From contig JAHZGF010000017.1 of NCBI GenBank assembly GCA_019420945.1, forward strand, positions 1 to 64,000: 64,000 nt of DNA. Reading direction: 5' to 3'. Positions 26,905 through 36,271 of this stretch are shown piece after piece; position 1 is the stretch's first letter, and each line of letters starts with the position of its first letter. The position numbers were made by a program, and so were the translations under genes. The DNA is from Clostridiales bacterium. GTDB lineage: Bacteria; Bacillota; Clostridia; Oscillospirales; Oscillospiraceae. The notes under the pieces are model-generated. The model was not told the origin of the DNA, made no database searches, and saw only the letters and a list, made by a program, of their open reading frames with translations.

Positions 26905-27736
26905 CGGAAAGGCATTGGCGGCAAAGCGCAAGGCCCAGGTGGCCCAGCAGGTGGAACAGCTTCAAAAGCGCCCTGGCCTGGCGGTGATCCTGGTGGGAGA
27001 TGATCCTGCCTCCCGGGTCTATGTGACCAGCAAGCGCCGGGATTGCGAAGAGTGCGGCATTTACAGCGAGGAATTTGCCCTGCCTGCCGAGACCGGCCAA
27101 AAGGCTCTGCTGGAGCTGGTGGATGTACTGAACCAGCGGCCAGAGATCGACGGCATTCTGTGCCAGCTGCCCCTGCCCAAGGGATATGACTATGATGAGC
27201 AGGAGGTGCTGCTGCGGATCCGGCCTGATAAGGATGTGGACGCCTTCCACCCGGCCAATGTGGGCAAAATCATGATCGGCAACTATGATTTCCTGCCCTG
27301 TACCCCCGCCGGTGTCATGGTGATGCTGGAGGAGTATGGCATTGATCCGGCCGGCAAGCACTGCGTGGTGGTGGGCCGCTCCAACATCGTGGGCAAGCCT
27401 CAGGCTATGCTGCTGCTGCACAAGCACGGCACAGTGACCATCTGCCATTCCAAAACCCCGGATCTGGCCTCCATTACCCGGCAGGCGGACATTCTGGTGG
27501 CGGCAGTGGGCAGACGGGGACTGATTACCGCAGACATGGTGAAGCCTGGCGCGGTGGTCATCGATGTGGCCATGAACCGGAATGAGGCCGGTAAACTCTG
27601 CGGTGATGTGGACTATGCCCCTGTGGCAGAAAAAGCCTCTTACATCACCCCAGTGCCCGGAGGCGTAGGGCCCATGACCCGGGCTATGCTGATGGAAAAC
27701 ACACTGACGGCGGCCCGGCTGCACGGTAAAGCATAA
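26885..27736 (+). CDS. folD: Bifunctional methylenetetrahydrofolate dehydrogenase/cyclohydrolase FolD
   Basis: A 283-residue FolD with YVTSKRRDCEECGI (catalytic Tyr and Lys), QLPLPKG, and the VVGRSNIVGKP NADP-binding segment, plus the closing TPVPGGVGPMTRAML motif. It interconverts methylene-, methenyl- and 10-formyl-THF and so supplies formyl-THF for purine synthesis, which is encoded later in this window. The ATG at 26885 has GGAGGAG seven bases upstream inside lgt. Confidence 0.96.
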   Translation: MAAVVIDGKALAAKRKAQVAQQVEQLQKRPGLAVILVGDDPASRVYVTSKRRDCEECGIYSEEFALPAETGQKALLELVDVLNQRPEIDGILCQLPLPKGYDYDEQEVLLRIRPDKDVDAFHPANVGKIMIGNYDFLPCTPAGVMVMLEEYGIDPAGKHCVVVGRSNIVGKPQAMLLLHKHGTVTICHSKTPDLASITRQADILVAAVGRRGLITADMVKPGAVVIDVAMNRNEAGKLCGDVDYAPVAEKASYITPVPGGVGPMTRAMLMENTLTAARLHGKA

Positions 27737-27746
27737 GTAAGAAATA

Positions 27747-27787
27747 AAAAGCGGGACCTTTTCTTTGGAAAAGGTCCCGCTTTTGTG
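27747..27787. terminator. Terminator after folD
   Basis: AAAAGCGGGACCTTTTC (27747-27763) pairs perfectly with GAAAAGGTCCCGCTTTT (27768-27784), loop TTTG. It lies between convergent genes and works in both directions. Confidence 0.88.
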
Positions 27788-28699
27788 TCAATGAGCACCG
27801 CCCTCCGGCGCGTAGGGATTCATATGCACCATGCAATGCTTGACTTCAGGAAAAGTGAGTTCCAGTTTGTCGTGAACCGCTTCGGCGATCTGGTGGGAAT
27901 CATAGAGCGTCAGATTGCCGTCCGCTGCCACCTCCATATCCACATAGAGCTTGGAGCCGAATTGACGGGTGCGAAGAGAGTCCACGTCCAGCACCCCTTC
28001 CACCTCCATAGCACACTGGCGCATTTCTTCTTCCACAGCCGGGTCACAGGAGGTGTCTGTCAGTTTTCGCACTGCGTCCATGAAAATGTCGTAGGAGGCC
28101 TTCAGGATAAACAGGCAGATGATCAGGCTGGCAATGGGATCGCAGATGGGAAAACCCAGCCGGGCACCCAGAACACCCAGCAGAGAGCCGATGGAGGAGA
28201 GAGCATCGGAACGGTGATGCCAGGCATCGGCCATCAGAGAGGTGGAGCGAATCCGCTTGGCGGCCACTTTGGTGTATTGGAACATGGCCTCTTTTACAAC
28301 AATGGAGACCGCAGCAGCAATCAGGGCAATGATGCCCGGTACCTGGATGCCCACGTAGGAGGCGTTTTTGATACTCATGATTCCGCTGTATCCCACACCC
28401 AGACCGGTGGCTGCCAGAATTGCGGCCAACAGAATGGCAGCGATGCATTCAATGCGCTCATGCCCGTATTCGTGTTCTGCATCCGCCTCTTTGGAGGAGA
28501 TGTGCATACCAATGATCACAATTACCGTTGAGACAATGTCCGAGGCAGAGTGGATGGCATCGGAGATCAGCGCCGCCGAGTGACCAAAGACGCCTGCCAG
28601 CAGCTTGAACAGCGACAGTGCTACATTCCCGATGATACTGCTGATGGAAACTCGATTTGCAATTTGTTGACACTTGGCCGTATCCAGTTCTTGTTTCAT
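27788..28699 (-). CDS. Cation diffusion facilitator (CDF) metal transporter
   Basis: A 303-residue CDF transporter with about six membrane helices. The metal-site motifs are HSASDIVST in helix 2 and HHRSDALSS in helix 5, with the cytoplasmic C-terminal domain from about residue 215 containing VRTLGS-like DSLRTRQFGSKLYVDM. CDF proteins export Zn, Fe, Mn or Co. The ATG at 28699 follows GGAGG by seven bases. The 260 nt between it and polA hold only a short GGCCGATTCGGCC hairpin and AT-rich promoter-like DNA. Confidence 0.9.
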   Translation of the reverse strand: MKQELDTAKCQQIANRVSISSIIGNVALSLFKLLAGVFGHSAALISDAIHSASDIVSTVIVIIGMHISSKEADAEHEYGHERIECIAAILLAAILAATGLGVGYSGIMSIKNASYVGIQVPGIIALIAAAVSIVVKEAMFQYTKVAAKRIRSTSLMADAWHHRSDALSSIGSLLGVLGARLGFPICDPIASLIICLFILKASYDIFMDAVRKLTDTSCDPAVEEEMRQCAMEVEGVLDVDSLRTRQFGSKLYVDMEVAADGNLTLYDSHQIAEAVHDKLELTFPEVKHCMVHMNPYAPEGGAH

Positions 28700-28959
28700 A
28701 ATGGGACCTCCAAACATAAAAATACATCCACAGAGACAGTATGTGCTGTCCCGCAGATGTGTTTGGTATCTTCTGCTGCTATAAAAAATAGCCCGGCCGA
28801 TTCGGCCTGATCAGCTCTGTTCAGTTTATGTCTTCACTGTGAAGTGTGTGCATTGTAACATTAAACTAAAATGTCAGTCAAGGCTAACTTTTCGGGGGAG
28901 ATAGGTGTGGTATTTTATCGTAAAATATGATATCCTATCTCTAACTATGGAAAGGCGGA

Positions 28960-31599
28960 ATGAATATGCTGCTGCTGGCCCTGGACGGAAATTCAATTGT
29001 CAACCGTGCATTTTATGGTATCAAACCCCTTACCACTCGGGACGGGCTTTACACCAATGCGATTTACGGTTTTCTCAATATTCTGCAAAAGCTGCTGGAT
29101 GAGACCAAGCCTGACGCCCTCTGTGTGACCTTTGATAAAAAAGCTCCCACATTCCGGCACAAGGCTTATGAAGGCTATAAGGGCACCCGGAAACCTATGC
29201 CAGAGGAACTGGCCATGCAGATGCCGGTGCTGCGGCAGGTACTGGAGGCCATGTGCATTCCTTATTATGAGTTGGATGGCTGGGAGGCCGACGATTTGCT
29301 GGGTACCATCTCCCGGCGCTGTGAGGCGGCGGGCTGGGATTGCGACATCGCTACCGGCGACAAGGACTCCCTGCAGCTCATTACCGACCACACCACCATC
29401 AAGTTGGTCACCTCCCGGATGGGTCAGACCAGCTGGAAGGACATGACCCCGGAAGCATTTCGGGAACAGTACGGTTTTGATCCCATTCATATGATTGACC
29501 TGAAGGGACTAATGGGGGACACCTCCGATAATATCCCCGGGATCAAAGGAGTGGGAGAAAAGACCGCCATGGGGCTGATCCAGACCTATGGCAGTATAAA
29601 AAATCTCTACGCCAATTTTGAAACAGCCGATCTCAAAGGGGCGCTGCGTACCAAGCTGGACACGGGCCGGGAGATGGCTCAAATGTCCTATGACCTGGCC
29701 ACTATCCGCTGTGATGCCCCAATAGACTTTAAGCCGGAGGACGCCCTGCGGCAGGAAGCGGATCGGGAACAGCTATATCAGCTCTTTTTAAAACTGGAAT
29801 TCACCAAACTCATTGAGCGCTATCACCTTTCGGAGCAAGTGCAGGAACAGGCAGAGTTCCAAAATGCACTGGAGCCGGAGCAGGTAACCGAGCCCCAGCG
29901 CTGGGAGGAAGTATGCAATCAATTCCGTCAGGCGGAAGCCGTGGCTGTGCTGGCGCTGCCGGAGCTGAAGGGGGTGGCGCTGCAAACAGAGCAAATTTTA
30001 GTGGTGGTGCTGGAGCATAGCTTTCAGGGAGACTTTGAAGGGGTACTTCTGGATATCTTTGGGGGCGGCATGAAGCTGATCGCCCATCGAGTCAAGGAGC
30101 TCACCCACAATTTGCTGCAGGCCGGCTGCCCGGCGGATGGATTTATCTTTGATACCGCCATTGCGGCCTATCTGTTGGCGCCCACCGACGGAAGCTATGA
30201 CCTGCCAAAGCTGGGCATGACCTACTTTAACCGGGAATTTGCCGATGAAAAGGCTTATTGCACCGAGGATGCCTTCGCCCCCCTGGCGGACCAGGCCGGC
30301 GCCCTGTCGGTTTGGTGTGCCCATACCGGATTGATCTATGCCCTCTGGGGGCAGTTGGCCCCCAAAATTCATGATCTTGGCATGGATGAACTGCTCTATG
30401 AGCTGGAGTTGCCTTTGTGCCGGGTGCTGGCGGAGATGGAGCTGTCCGGCGTGTATGTGGATCGCCAGGCACTGTGTTCCTTTGGAGACATGCTCTCGGA
30501 GAAGATCGATGCGACCCAGAGCGCTATTTATGAGATGGCGGGCGGGGAGTTCAATATCAATTCCACCAAACAGCTGGGAGAAGTGCTCTTCGATCGGCTC
30601 AATCTGCCCGCCCTGAAGAAGACCAAGCGGGGCTACTCCACCAATGCGGATGTGCTGGAGAAGCTGCGGCCCTATCATCCCATCATCGATCAGATTCTGG
30701 AGTACAGAAAGTATACCAAGCTGAAAAGCACTTATGTGGTGGGTCTGGAAAAGGAGATTGCCCCGGATGGGCGTATTCACACCCTGTTTCAGAATACGGT
30801 TACCGCCACCGGTCGGCTGTCCTCCACGGAGCCCAACCTTCAGAACATTCCGGTCCGCACCCCTCTGGGGGCGGAAATGCGCAAAATGTTTTTGGCCCAA
30901 CAGGGGAATGTGCTGGTGGATGCGGACTACTCCCAGATTGAACTGCGGCTGCTGGCCCATATTGCGGATGACGAGGCCATGCGGGAGGGATTTCGGACCG
31001 GAGAGGACATTCACACCATTACAGCCTCTCAGGTGTTTGGGGTGCCCAGAGATCAGGTGACCAAACAGATGCGCTCGGCGGCCAAGGCGGTGAACTTCGG
31101 CATCGTCTACGGCATTTCCGAATTTTCTCTGGCCGATGACATCGGGGTCTCCTTCCAGGAGGCCAAGGCCTACATGGCCCGGTATTTTGAAAAATATGCC
31201 GGAGTCCATCGTTATCAGAAGGAGATCGTGGAGCGGGCCAAGCAGGACGGCTATGTATCCACCTTGATGGGCCGCCGCCGTTGGCTGCCGGAGCTGAAGT
31301 CCTCCAATTATAATCTCCGTTCCTTTGGGGAGCGGGTGGCTTTGAATATGCCCATTCAGGGTACCGCCGCGGACATTATCAAGCAGGCAATGTTGGCGGT
31401 GTGGCGCCGTCTGCGGGCAGAAGGACTCCAGGGCAGACTCATTCTCCAGGTCCACGATGAACTGATCGTGGAGTGCCCTGAATCTGAGGGGCAGCGTGTT
31501 GCTCAAATTCTGGAGGAGGAGATGGAGCATGTGGCCCAGCTGGCGGTGCCCCTGGTGGCGGAGGCCCATGTGGGTAGAAGCTGGGCGGACGCCCATTAA
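28960..31599 (+). CDS. polA: DNA polymerase I
   Basis: An 879-residue PolA: N-terminal 5'-3' exonuclease (about 1-290; GWEADDLLGT, GDKDSLQL, LMGDTSDNIPGIKGVG), a central region (about 310-470) where the DxE proofreading motif of the 3'-5' exonuclease is not seen, and a family A polymerase domain (DADYSQIELRLLAHI, KAVNFGIVYG, and QVHDELIVECP). It fills gaps after Okazaki fragment processing and repair. Loss of proofreading residues is common in Firmicutes PolA. A weak GGCGG site precedes the ATG; an in-frame ATG two codons on is an alternative. rimI and tsaD follow closely. Confidence 0.96.
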   Translation: MNMLLLALDGNSIVNRAFYGIKPLTTRDGLYTNAIYGFLNILQKLLDETKPDALCVTFDKKAPTFRHKAYEGYKGTRKPMPEELAMQMPVLRQVLEAMCIPYYELDGWEADDLLGTISRRCEAAGWDCDIATGDKDSLQLITDHTTIKLVTSRMGQTSWKDMTPEAFREQYGFDPIHMIDLKGLMGDTSDNIPGIKGVGEKTAMGLIQTYGSIKNLYANFETADLKGALRTKLDTGREMAQMSYDLATIRCDAPIDFKPEDALRQEADREQLYQLFLKLEFTKLIERYHLSEQVQEQAEFQNALEPEQVTEPQRWEEVCNQFRQAEAVAVLALPELKGVALQTEQILVVVLEHSFQGDFEGVLLDIFGGGMKLIAHRVKELTHNLLQAGCPADGFIFDTAIAAYLLAPTDGSYDLPKLGMTYFNREFADEKAYCTEDAFAPLADQAGALSVWCAHTGLIYALWGQLAPKIHDLGMDELLYELELPLCRVLAEMELSGVYVDRQALCSFGDMLSEKIDATQSAIYEMAGGEFNINSTKQLGEVLFDRLNLPALKKTKRGYSTNADVLEKLRPYHPIIDQILEYRKYTKLKSTYVVGLEKEIAPDGRIHTLFQNTVTATGRLSSTEPNLQNIPVRTPLGAEMRKMFLAQQGNVLVDADYSQIELRLLAHIADDEAMREGFRTGEDIHTITASQVFGVPRDQVTKQMRSAAKAVNFGIVYGISEFSLADDIGVSFQEAKAYMARYFEKYAGVHRYQKEIVERAKQDGYVSTLMGRRRWLPELKSSNYNLRSFGERVALNMPIQGTAADIIKQAMLAVWRRLRAEGLQGRLILQVHDELIVECPESEGQRVAQILEEEMEHVAQLAVPLVAEAHVGRSWADAH

Positions 31600-31620
31600 A
31601 GAGGTTGAGGAGCGAAGTAT

Positions 31621-32127
31621 ATGAGTGAATTAAGACGTGTCACCGGCAGCATTCCCGCCGGTGAACCCATTCGATATAAGTTGGTTCCCATGTCTCCGGA
31701 CAATGTGGGGGAGATCGCAGATATTGAGCAGGAGTGCTTTTCCAAGCCCTGGACCAAACAGATGCTGATGGAGGAACTGGACAATCTGTCCGCTTCCTTC
31801 ATTGCAGCCCAGGCGGAGGATGGCACCATCCTGGGTTATGCCGGCCTGACGGTGGTGTTGGATGAGGGTTATATCAATAATGTGGCAGTCCGGGAGGAGT
31901 ATCGCAAGCAAGGAATTGCCTCTGCGCTGCTGGATGTGTTCATCCGCTTTGGCAAGGCCCATCAGCTGGCTTTCCTGACTCTGGAGGTCCGAGCCTCCAA
32001 CGCTGCCGCCATCGCCCTCTATCAAAAGCATGGATTTGAGCAGGTGGGTCGACGCAAAAATTACTATGAGGATCCGAAGGAAGACGCCATCCTGATGACC
32101 CTCACCTTTAAGAAGGTGGAAGCATGA
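31621..32127 (+). CDS. rimI: Ribosomal-protein-alanine N-acetyltransferase RimI-like
   Basis: A 168-residue GNAT acetyltransferase, with the acetyl-CoA loop VREEYRKQGIASALL near residue 88 and the ALYQKHGFEQVGRRKNYY segment that is typical of RimI. A GAGGAG site precedes the ATG. It overlaps tsaD by four bases, the standard Firmicutes rimI-tsaD coupling. Confidence 0.92.
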   Translation: MSELRRVTGSIPAGEPIRYKLVPMSPDNVGEIADIEQECFSKPWTKQMLMEELDNLSASFIAAQAEDGTILGYAGLTVVLDEGYINNVAVREEYRKQGIASALLDVFIRFGKAHQLAFLTLEVRASNAAAIALYQKHGFEQVGRRKNYYEDPKEDAILMTLTFKKVEA

Positions 32128-33137
32128 TTATTCTGGCAGTAGAGTCCTCCTGCGATGAGACTGCGGTGGCGGTGATTCGGGACGGCAGGGAAGTGTTATC
32201 TGACGCCATTATCTCGCAAATTGAAATGCACAAGATCTATGGCGGCGTGGTACCGGAAATCGCCTCCCGGAAACACCTGGAGGCGGTGAGCCTGCTGGCG
32301 GACCGGGCGCTGACTGAGGCGGGAATCACGAGAAGCCAGATTGACGCGGTGGCTGCCACCTGTGCCCCGGGACTCATCGGCGCGGTGTTGGTGGGAGTCA
32401 ACTTTGCCAAGTCCGCCGCCTACGCGCTGGGGGTACCCTTTATTCCAGTCCATCACATTCGGGGCCATATAGCCGCGAACTACATCACCTATCCGGAGCT
32501 GGAACCACCTTTTGCGGCTTTGTGTGTCTCCGGAGGAAATACGTTGATTGTTGACGTGCGTGATTATACCGATATGCGTCTGCTGGGCGCCAGCAGGGAT
32601 GACGCAGCGGGGGAGTGTTTTGACAAGGTGGCCCGAGTGCTGGGCATCGGCTATCCCGGCGGCGGACCAATGGACAAGCTGGCCCAAGGAGGAGACGATT
32701 ATAAGTATGTGCTGCCCCGGACCCACGTCACGGACGCTCCGTTGGATATGTCCTTTTCTGGATTGAAAACAGCGGCGTTAAATTTGATCCACAATGCCCA
32801 ACAGAAGGGAGAAGAGTTGGATCAGCCTTCCTTTGCCGCCTCCTTTGCGGCAGCCATCAGTGATACTCTCGTGCCCCGCATCCAGCAGGCCGCCGAGATG
32901 CTGGGCTACGGCAAGGTTGTTGCTGCCGGCGGCGTGGCGGCCAATTCCCGGATTCGCCGGGATCTGACGGAGATGTGCCACAAAAAAGGCTATCAACTCT
33001 ATCTGCCCCAGCTCCGCCTCTGTGGAGACAACGGGGCCATGATCGGCTGTCAGGGATATTACGAATATTTGGCGGGCGTTCGGGGAAAATCAGCTCAGAA
33101 CGGATTTGCCAACATGGATATAGGGAGGAGCTTTTAA
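32124..33137 (+). CDS. tsaD: tRNA N6-threonylcarbamoyladenosine transferase TsaD
   Basis: A 337-residue ASKHA-fold enzyme that transfers threonylcarbamoyl to A37 of ANN-decoding tRNAs. Visible are the N-terminal AVESSCDETAVAVI phosphate loop, the metal-binding HHIRGH motif near residue 111, and AAGGVAANSRIR near the C-terminus. It is coupled to rimI. A terminator stem overlaps its stop codon. Confidence 0.96.
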   Translation: MIILAVESSCDETAVAVIRDGREVLSDAIISQIEMHKIYGGVVPEIASRKHLEAVSLLADRALTEAGITRSQIDAVAATCAPGLIGAVLVGVNFAKSAAYALGVPFIPVHHIRGHIAANYITYPELEPPFAALCVSGGNTLIVDVRDYTDMRLLGASRDDAAGECFDKVARVLGIGYPGGGPMDKLAQGGDDYKYVLPRTHVTDAPLDMSFSGLKTAALNLIHNAQQKGEELDQPSFAASFAAAISDTLVPRIQQAAEMLGYGKVVAAGGVAANSRIRRDLTEMCHKKGYQLYLPQLRLCGDNGAMIGCQGYYEYLAGVRGKSAQNGFANMDIGRSF

Positions 33138-33152
33138 AGCTCCTCCTTTTTT
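33124..33152 (+). terminator. Terminator overlapping the tsaD stop
   Basis: GGAGGAGCTTT (33124-33134) pairs with AAAGCTCCTCC (33136-33146), followed by T6. Confidence 0.85.
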
Positions 33153-33528
33153 CTTTTGATTCAATTTTGCAGGACTTGGATTCTGTTCTTTCACGGGATA
33201 ATTTATGTAGACTTGACAAGAAAAAAGTCGGAAATAATTGCGCAAGCCTCTTTGAAATGCAGTAAGGCGGAATGCGTGGAAATACAATGATTTTGATTTC
33301 ATCTGCTGTTGAAAACCCTGTTGATACTGTTGAAAACCGAAAAATAACGCTTAATATTTCTACATTATGAAAACTAAAAAGTGTTATTTGAGGTTTGCAA
33401 AATGCGTGGAATATGCAGAAAAGTGGTAGAAATTAACCAAGTTTAACTGAAAAACTATACAACATGATCTTGAAAAAATATTTTTTTCCTTCATTTCAGA
33501 GATTGCCTTGAACGGTAGGGACTCTTTG
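33153..33528. other. AT-rich gap with short direct repeats
   Basis: No gene is seen in this roughly 375-nt stretch, which is much more AT-rich than its surroundings and lies between two terminators. It contains three copies of TGTTGAAAAC or a close variant at 33307, 33319 and 33328, which resemble degenerate DnaA boxes, and two copies of AATGCGTGGAA at 33271 and 33401. A TTGACA at about 33213 could start a short RNA ending at the 33529 terminator. Any of these roles is unproven. Confidence 0.35.
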
Positions 33529-33570
33529 AGCAAAAAGGCAGACCCAGCTATCTGGGTCTGCCTTTTTGCT
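33529..33570. terminator. Bidirectional terminator downstream of pcp
   Basis: AGCAAAAAGGCAGACCCAG (33529-33547) pairs with CTGGGTCTGCCTTTTTGCT (33552-33570), loop CTAT. The T5 inside the arm serves either strand. Confidence 0.82.
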
Positions 33571-33640
33571 TAGGCTTATTCACTTGCCTTGTTTCTTTGA
33601 GGTGCGAATATGACTGAGTATTAAAAAGAGCAGTCTCTTG

Positions 33641-34243
33641 TTAGAGCAAAGCGCGGATTGCCGCTTCCAAACCTCGGGCCATTTGAGTAAGTTCCATGCT
33701 GGGGGTATTTGGAGCTTTACTGACGACCTGTTGCGACGAATAGGGGACATGTATGAAGCCGCCGCGTATGGGAAGATTATTGCGATGGATCAGATCCAAT
33801 AGCGTATACATGACATTGTTACAGACAAAAGTTCCTGCGGAATTTGAGATGAAGGCCGGAATGGAGCTGTGTCTCATAGCGGCCACAATCTTTTTGACCG
33901 GCAGTGAAGAGAAATAGGCGTCAGGGCCATCTGCTGTGATGGGCTGTTCCTCTGGCTGAACGCCGCTATTATCCGGGGCAGCCGCATCCCGCAAATTGAT
34001 GGCTACCCGCTCTACTGCGATGGCTGCATAGCCGCCGGCCTGCCCCACACAGATAACGACATCCGGTTGATATTTTCTTATCAGTTCCGCCAGAGCTGGG
34101 CCGGAATCGTTAAAAGAAACGGGAAGCTTGGCTTTGATTAGCTCTACACTGTCAATTCGTTCGGGAAGAAGTGCCACGGCCTCATAGGAGGGGTTAGTCT
34201 GTTCTCCGCCAAAGGGTTCAAACCCGGTGACCAATGCTTTCAT
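33641..34243 (-). CDS. pcp: Pyroglutamyl-peptidase I
   Basis: A 200-residue cysteine peptidase of family C15 that removes N-terminal pyroglutamate. The catalytic triad is visible as VERVAIN (Glu), SNSAGTFVCNNVMY (Cys) and GGFIHVPY (His). The start at 34243 gives MKALVTGFEPFGG, the usual family N-terminus, with AAGGTGG ten bases upstream; an ATG three codons earlier sits too close to that site. It appears to be a single-gene transcript. Confidence 0.93.
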   Translation of the reverse strand: MKALVTGFEPFGGEQTNPSYEAVALLPERIDSVELIKAKLPVSFNDSGPALAELIRKYQPDVVICVGQAGGYAAIAVERVAINLRDAAAPDNSGVQPEEQPITADGPDAYFSSLPVKKIVAAMRHSSIPAFISNSAGTFVCNNVMYTLLDLIHRNNLPIRGGFIHVPYSSQQVVSKAPNTPSMELTQMARGLEAAIRALL

Positions 34244-34330
34244 TATCTTCATACCACCTTAAAATACAGCTTTATTCAATGGTATCGTCTATCGATGCAA
34301 AAATCAAGTTTGAGGCCCAGAAGCAATAAA

Positions 34331-34362
34331 AAACCGCTGAATTCTTTTGAATTCAGCGGTTT
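34331..34362 (-). terminator. Terminator of the tRNA-Thr gene
   Basis: AAACCGCTGAATTC (34331-34344), TTTT loop, GAATTCAGCGGTTT (34349-34362); on the minus strand T6 follows. Confidence 0.85.
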
Positions 34363-34367
34363 TGCTT

Positions 34368-34442
34368 TGGAGCTACTGGTCAGAATCGAACTGACAACCT
34401 TCTCATTACGAGTGAGATGCTCTGCCATTGAGCCACAGTAGC
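34368..34442 (-). tRNA. tRNA-Thr(CGT), CCA encoded
   Basis: On the minus strand the acceptor arms are GCTACTG and CAGTAGC with discriminator T and encoded CCA. The anticodon stem TCTCA/TGAGA encloses loop CTCGTAA, giving anticodon CGT (reads ACG). The T arm is GTCAGTTCGATTCTGAC. Length is 75 nt with CCA. Confidence 0.95.
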
Positions 34443-34539
34443 GCTCACAACGCAAGATAGTTTAACACATTTTTGTGCGGTCGTCAATGATTGTCAGGGA
34501 AAATGCTGCTTTATTGACAGGATTTGTATTTGCCGTAGC

Positions 34540-36168
34540 TCAGGAGGGATTGTCACTGAGAGCGCAGGCAATATTGATGGCGTGGTCGGAGCAGCGTTCC
34601 AAATCGGAGGCCATATCAGTGAATACAATGCCGCCCAGCGGGTCGCATTTGTGGGCCATGAGCCTGGCAATATGTTTGGTTACATATTCTTTTTCCAGGT
34701 CATCTACCCGGTTTTCAATGGCTTCTGCCTGAGGGATCAAATCAAATTGATCGTTGGCGAAAATCTCCAGGCAAAGATCAATGGATTTCAGAGAGAGAAC
34801 AGACATCTCTCGCAGTTCCTCCAGGGCTTCCTGGGTCAGAATAGCGTGTTCATATTTGACTTGATGGGCGTATTCAACGATATTTTCCGCATGGTCTGAC
34901 AGCCGTTCGATGTCGGATACCACGCGCATCATCATGGACACCCGCTGGAGATCCCGATCAGACAGATCCAATGAATGAAGCCGGATCAGACCCTCGGTAA
35001 TGGAGTGCTCTAAAAAGTTGACGGTATCTTCCACTTCTTCCACTTCTGTGGCCAGAGCATCATCCAGATTGAAGAAGCAGTCTACGGACCGGGCCAGATT
35101 ATCCCGGGAAATCTGACCCATGCGATAGATTTCCTTCCTGGCCTGACTGATGGCCACCGAAGGCATGGCTTCATGGCCGCTTTGCATGTAGATCAATTTG
35201 CGGCCTTCCAGCTGACGGGTTTCCTCGCCTCGAATGGGTATGATCTTCTCGGAGAGAGCAACGATATGGTTGATAAAGGGTAGTTCCACCAGAACGGCGG
35301 TAATGGAGAAGATGGTGTGGGTGTTGGCGATGGATCGACCAATGTCATTGGGGGAGAGGCTTTGAATGGCATCGGTGATTTGAGGGAAGAGAGAGATCAG
35401 GATCAACAAAAAGCCGGCACGGAACAGATTGAACAGCAGGTTCAGCAGAGCTGTCCGCTTGCCGTTGCGGTTGGTGGTCAGTGAGGCGAGAATGTTCGGC
35501 GTTACGGAGCCAATGGCTGCGCCAATCACCAGATAAACCGCCAAATCATAGGTGATTAGTCCCTGAACTGCAAAAGCCTGGAAAATGACTATAGAGGAGG
35601 AAGAACTCTGTACAATGGCTGTAAACGCCACCCCAAACAGTACTGCCAGCAGAGGGTTGGAAAGAGTAGATAAAAACTCGATGAAAGCGGCGCTTTGCGA
35701 GAGGGGAATGATGGCCTCTTTCATAATAGAGATGCCTAAAAACAACATGCCAAAGCCCAGGATGACTTCGCCAATGTGCTTAACCAGGTTCTTTTTGATG
35801 AACAGGTACATGACCGTTCCCAAAAATAAAATGATGGGAGCATAGGCGCTCAGGTTAAATGCCGTGATTTGTGCAGTGATGGTAGTACCGATATTGGCCC
35901 CCATAATCACGCCAATGGCCTGAGTCAAAGACATCAGGTTGGAATTGACAAAGCCGATCACCATCATATCCGTGGCAGAAGAGCTTTGAATTACCATGGT
36001 GACTGCTACGCCAACAATCACTGCGATGATTCGGTTTTTTGTGGCGTGTTCCAAAATGACCCGCATCTGTTCACCTGCGGCATTTTTCAACCCGCTGGAC
36101 ATGATGGTCATGCCGAAGAGAAATAGTCCCACGCCTCCCAGCAGATTAAATACCTCTATGGGGGTCAT
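34540..36168 (-). CDS. Na+/phosphate symporter with PhoU-like domain
   Basis: A 542-residue protein of the NptA/YjbB Na/Pi cotransporter family. The membrane half (about 1-300) holds the two inverted-repeat QSSSAT / QSSSSS signatures (MVIQSSSATDMM and AIVQSSSSSIVI). The cytoplasmic half (about 340-542) is made of PhoU-like helices with acidic DIERLSDHAENI and DLERCSDHAINI repeats. It is the third gene after a PhoB/PhoR-like pair on the same strand, so phosphate-responsive import is the natural reading. Confidence 0.9.
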   Translation of the reverse strand: MTPIEVFNLLGGVGLFLFGMTIMSSGLKNAAGEQMRVILEHATKNRIIAVIVGVAVTMVIQSSSATDMMVIGFVNSNLMSLTQAIGVIMGANIGTTITAQITAFNLSAYAPIILFLGTVMYLFIKKNLVKHIGEVILGFGMLFLGISIMKEAIIPLSQSAAFIEFLSTLSNPLLAVLFGVAFTAIVQSSSSSIVIFQAFAVQGLITYDLAVYLVIGAAIGSVTPNILASLTTNRNGKRTALLNLLFNLFRAGFLLILISLFPQITDAIQSLSPNDIGRSIANTHTIFSITAVLVELPFINHIVALSEKIIPIRGEETRQLEGRKLIYMQSGHEAMPSVAISQARKEIYRMGQISRDNLARSVDCFFNLDDALATEVEEVEDTVNFLEHSITEGLIRLHSLDLSDRDLQRVSMMMRVVSDIERLSDHAENIVEYAHQVKYEHAILTQEALEELREMSVLSLKSIDLCLEIFANDQFDLIPQAEAIENRVDDLEKEYVTKHIARLMAHKCDPLGGIVFTDMASDLERCSDHAINIACALSDNPS

Positions 36169-36271
36169 AGTATCAGCCTCCGTCCTCTTTCAAAACGTCG
36201 TGAAAAGACGAAAAAAGGCTATCAGTCACATGTAAAATTTGTGGCATATATATGTAAAGTTTAAGTAAAAT

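Noticed and set aside
29940..30080. Functional 3'-5' proofreading domain in PolA
   Set aside because: The DxE motif expected in this region is absent (AVLALPELKG), so only the 5'-3' exonuclease and polymerase activities are claimed.
33153..33528. Chromosomal origin of replication
   Set aside because: No dnaA, dnaN, rpmH or gyr genes are near and the DnaA-box-like repeats are imperfect.
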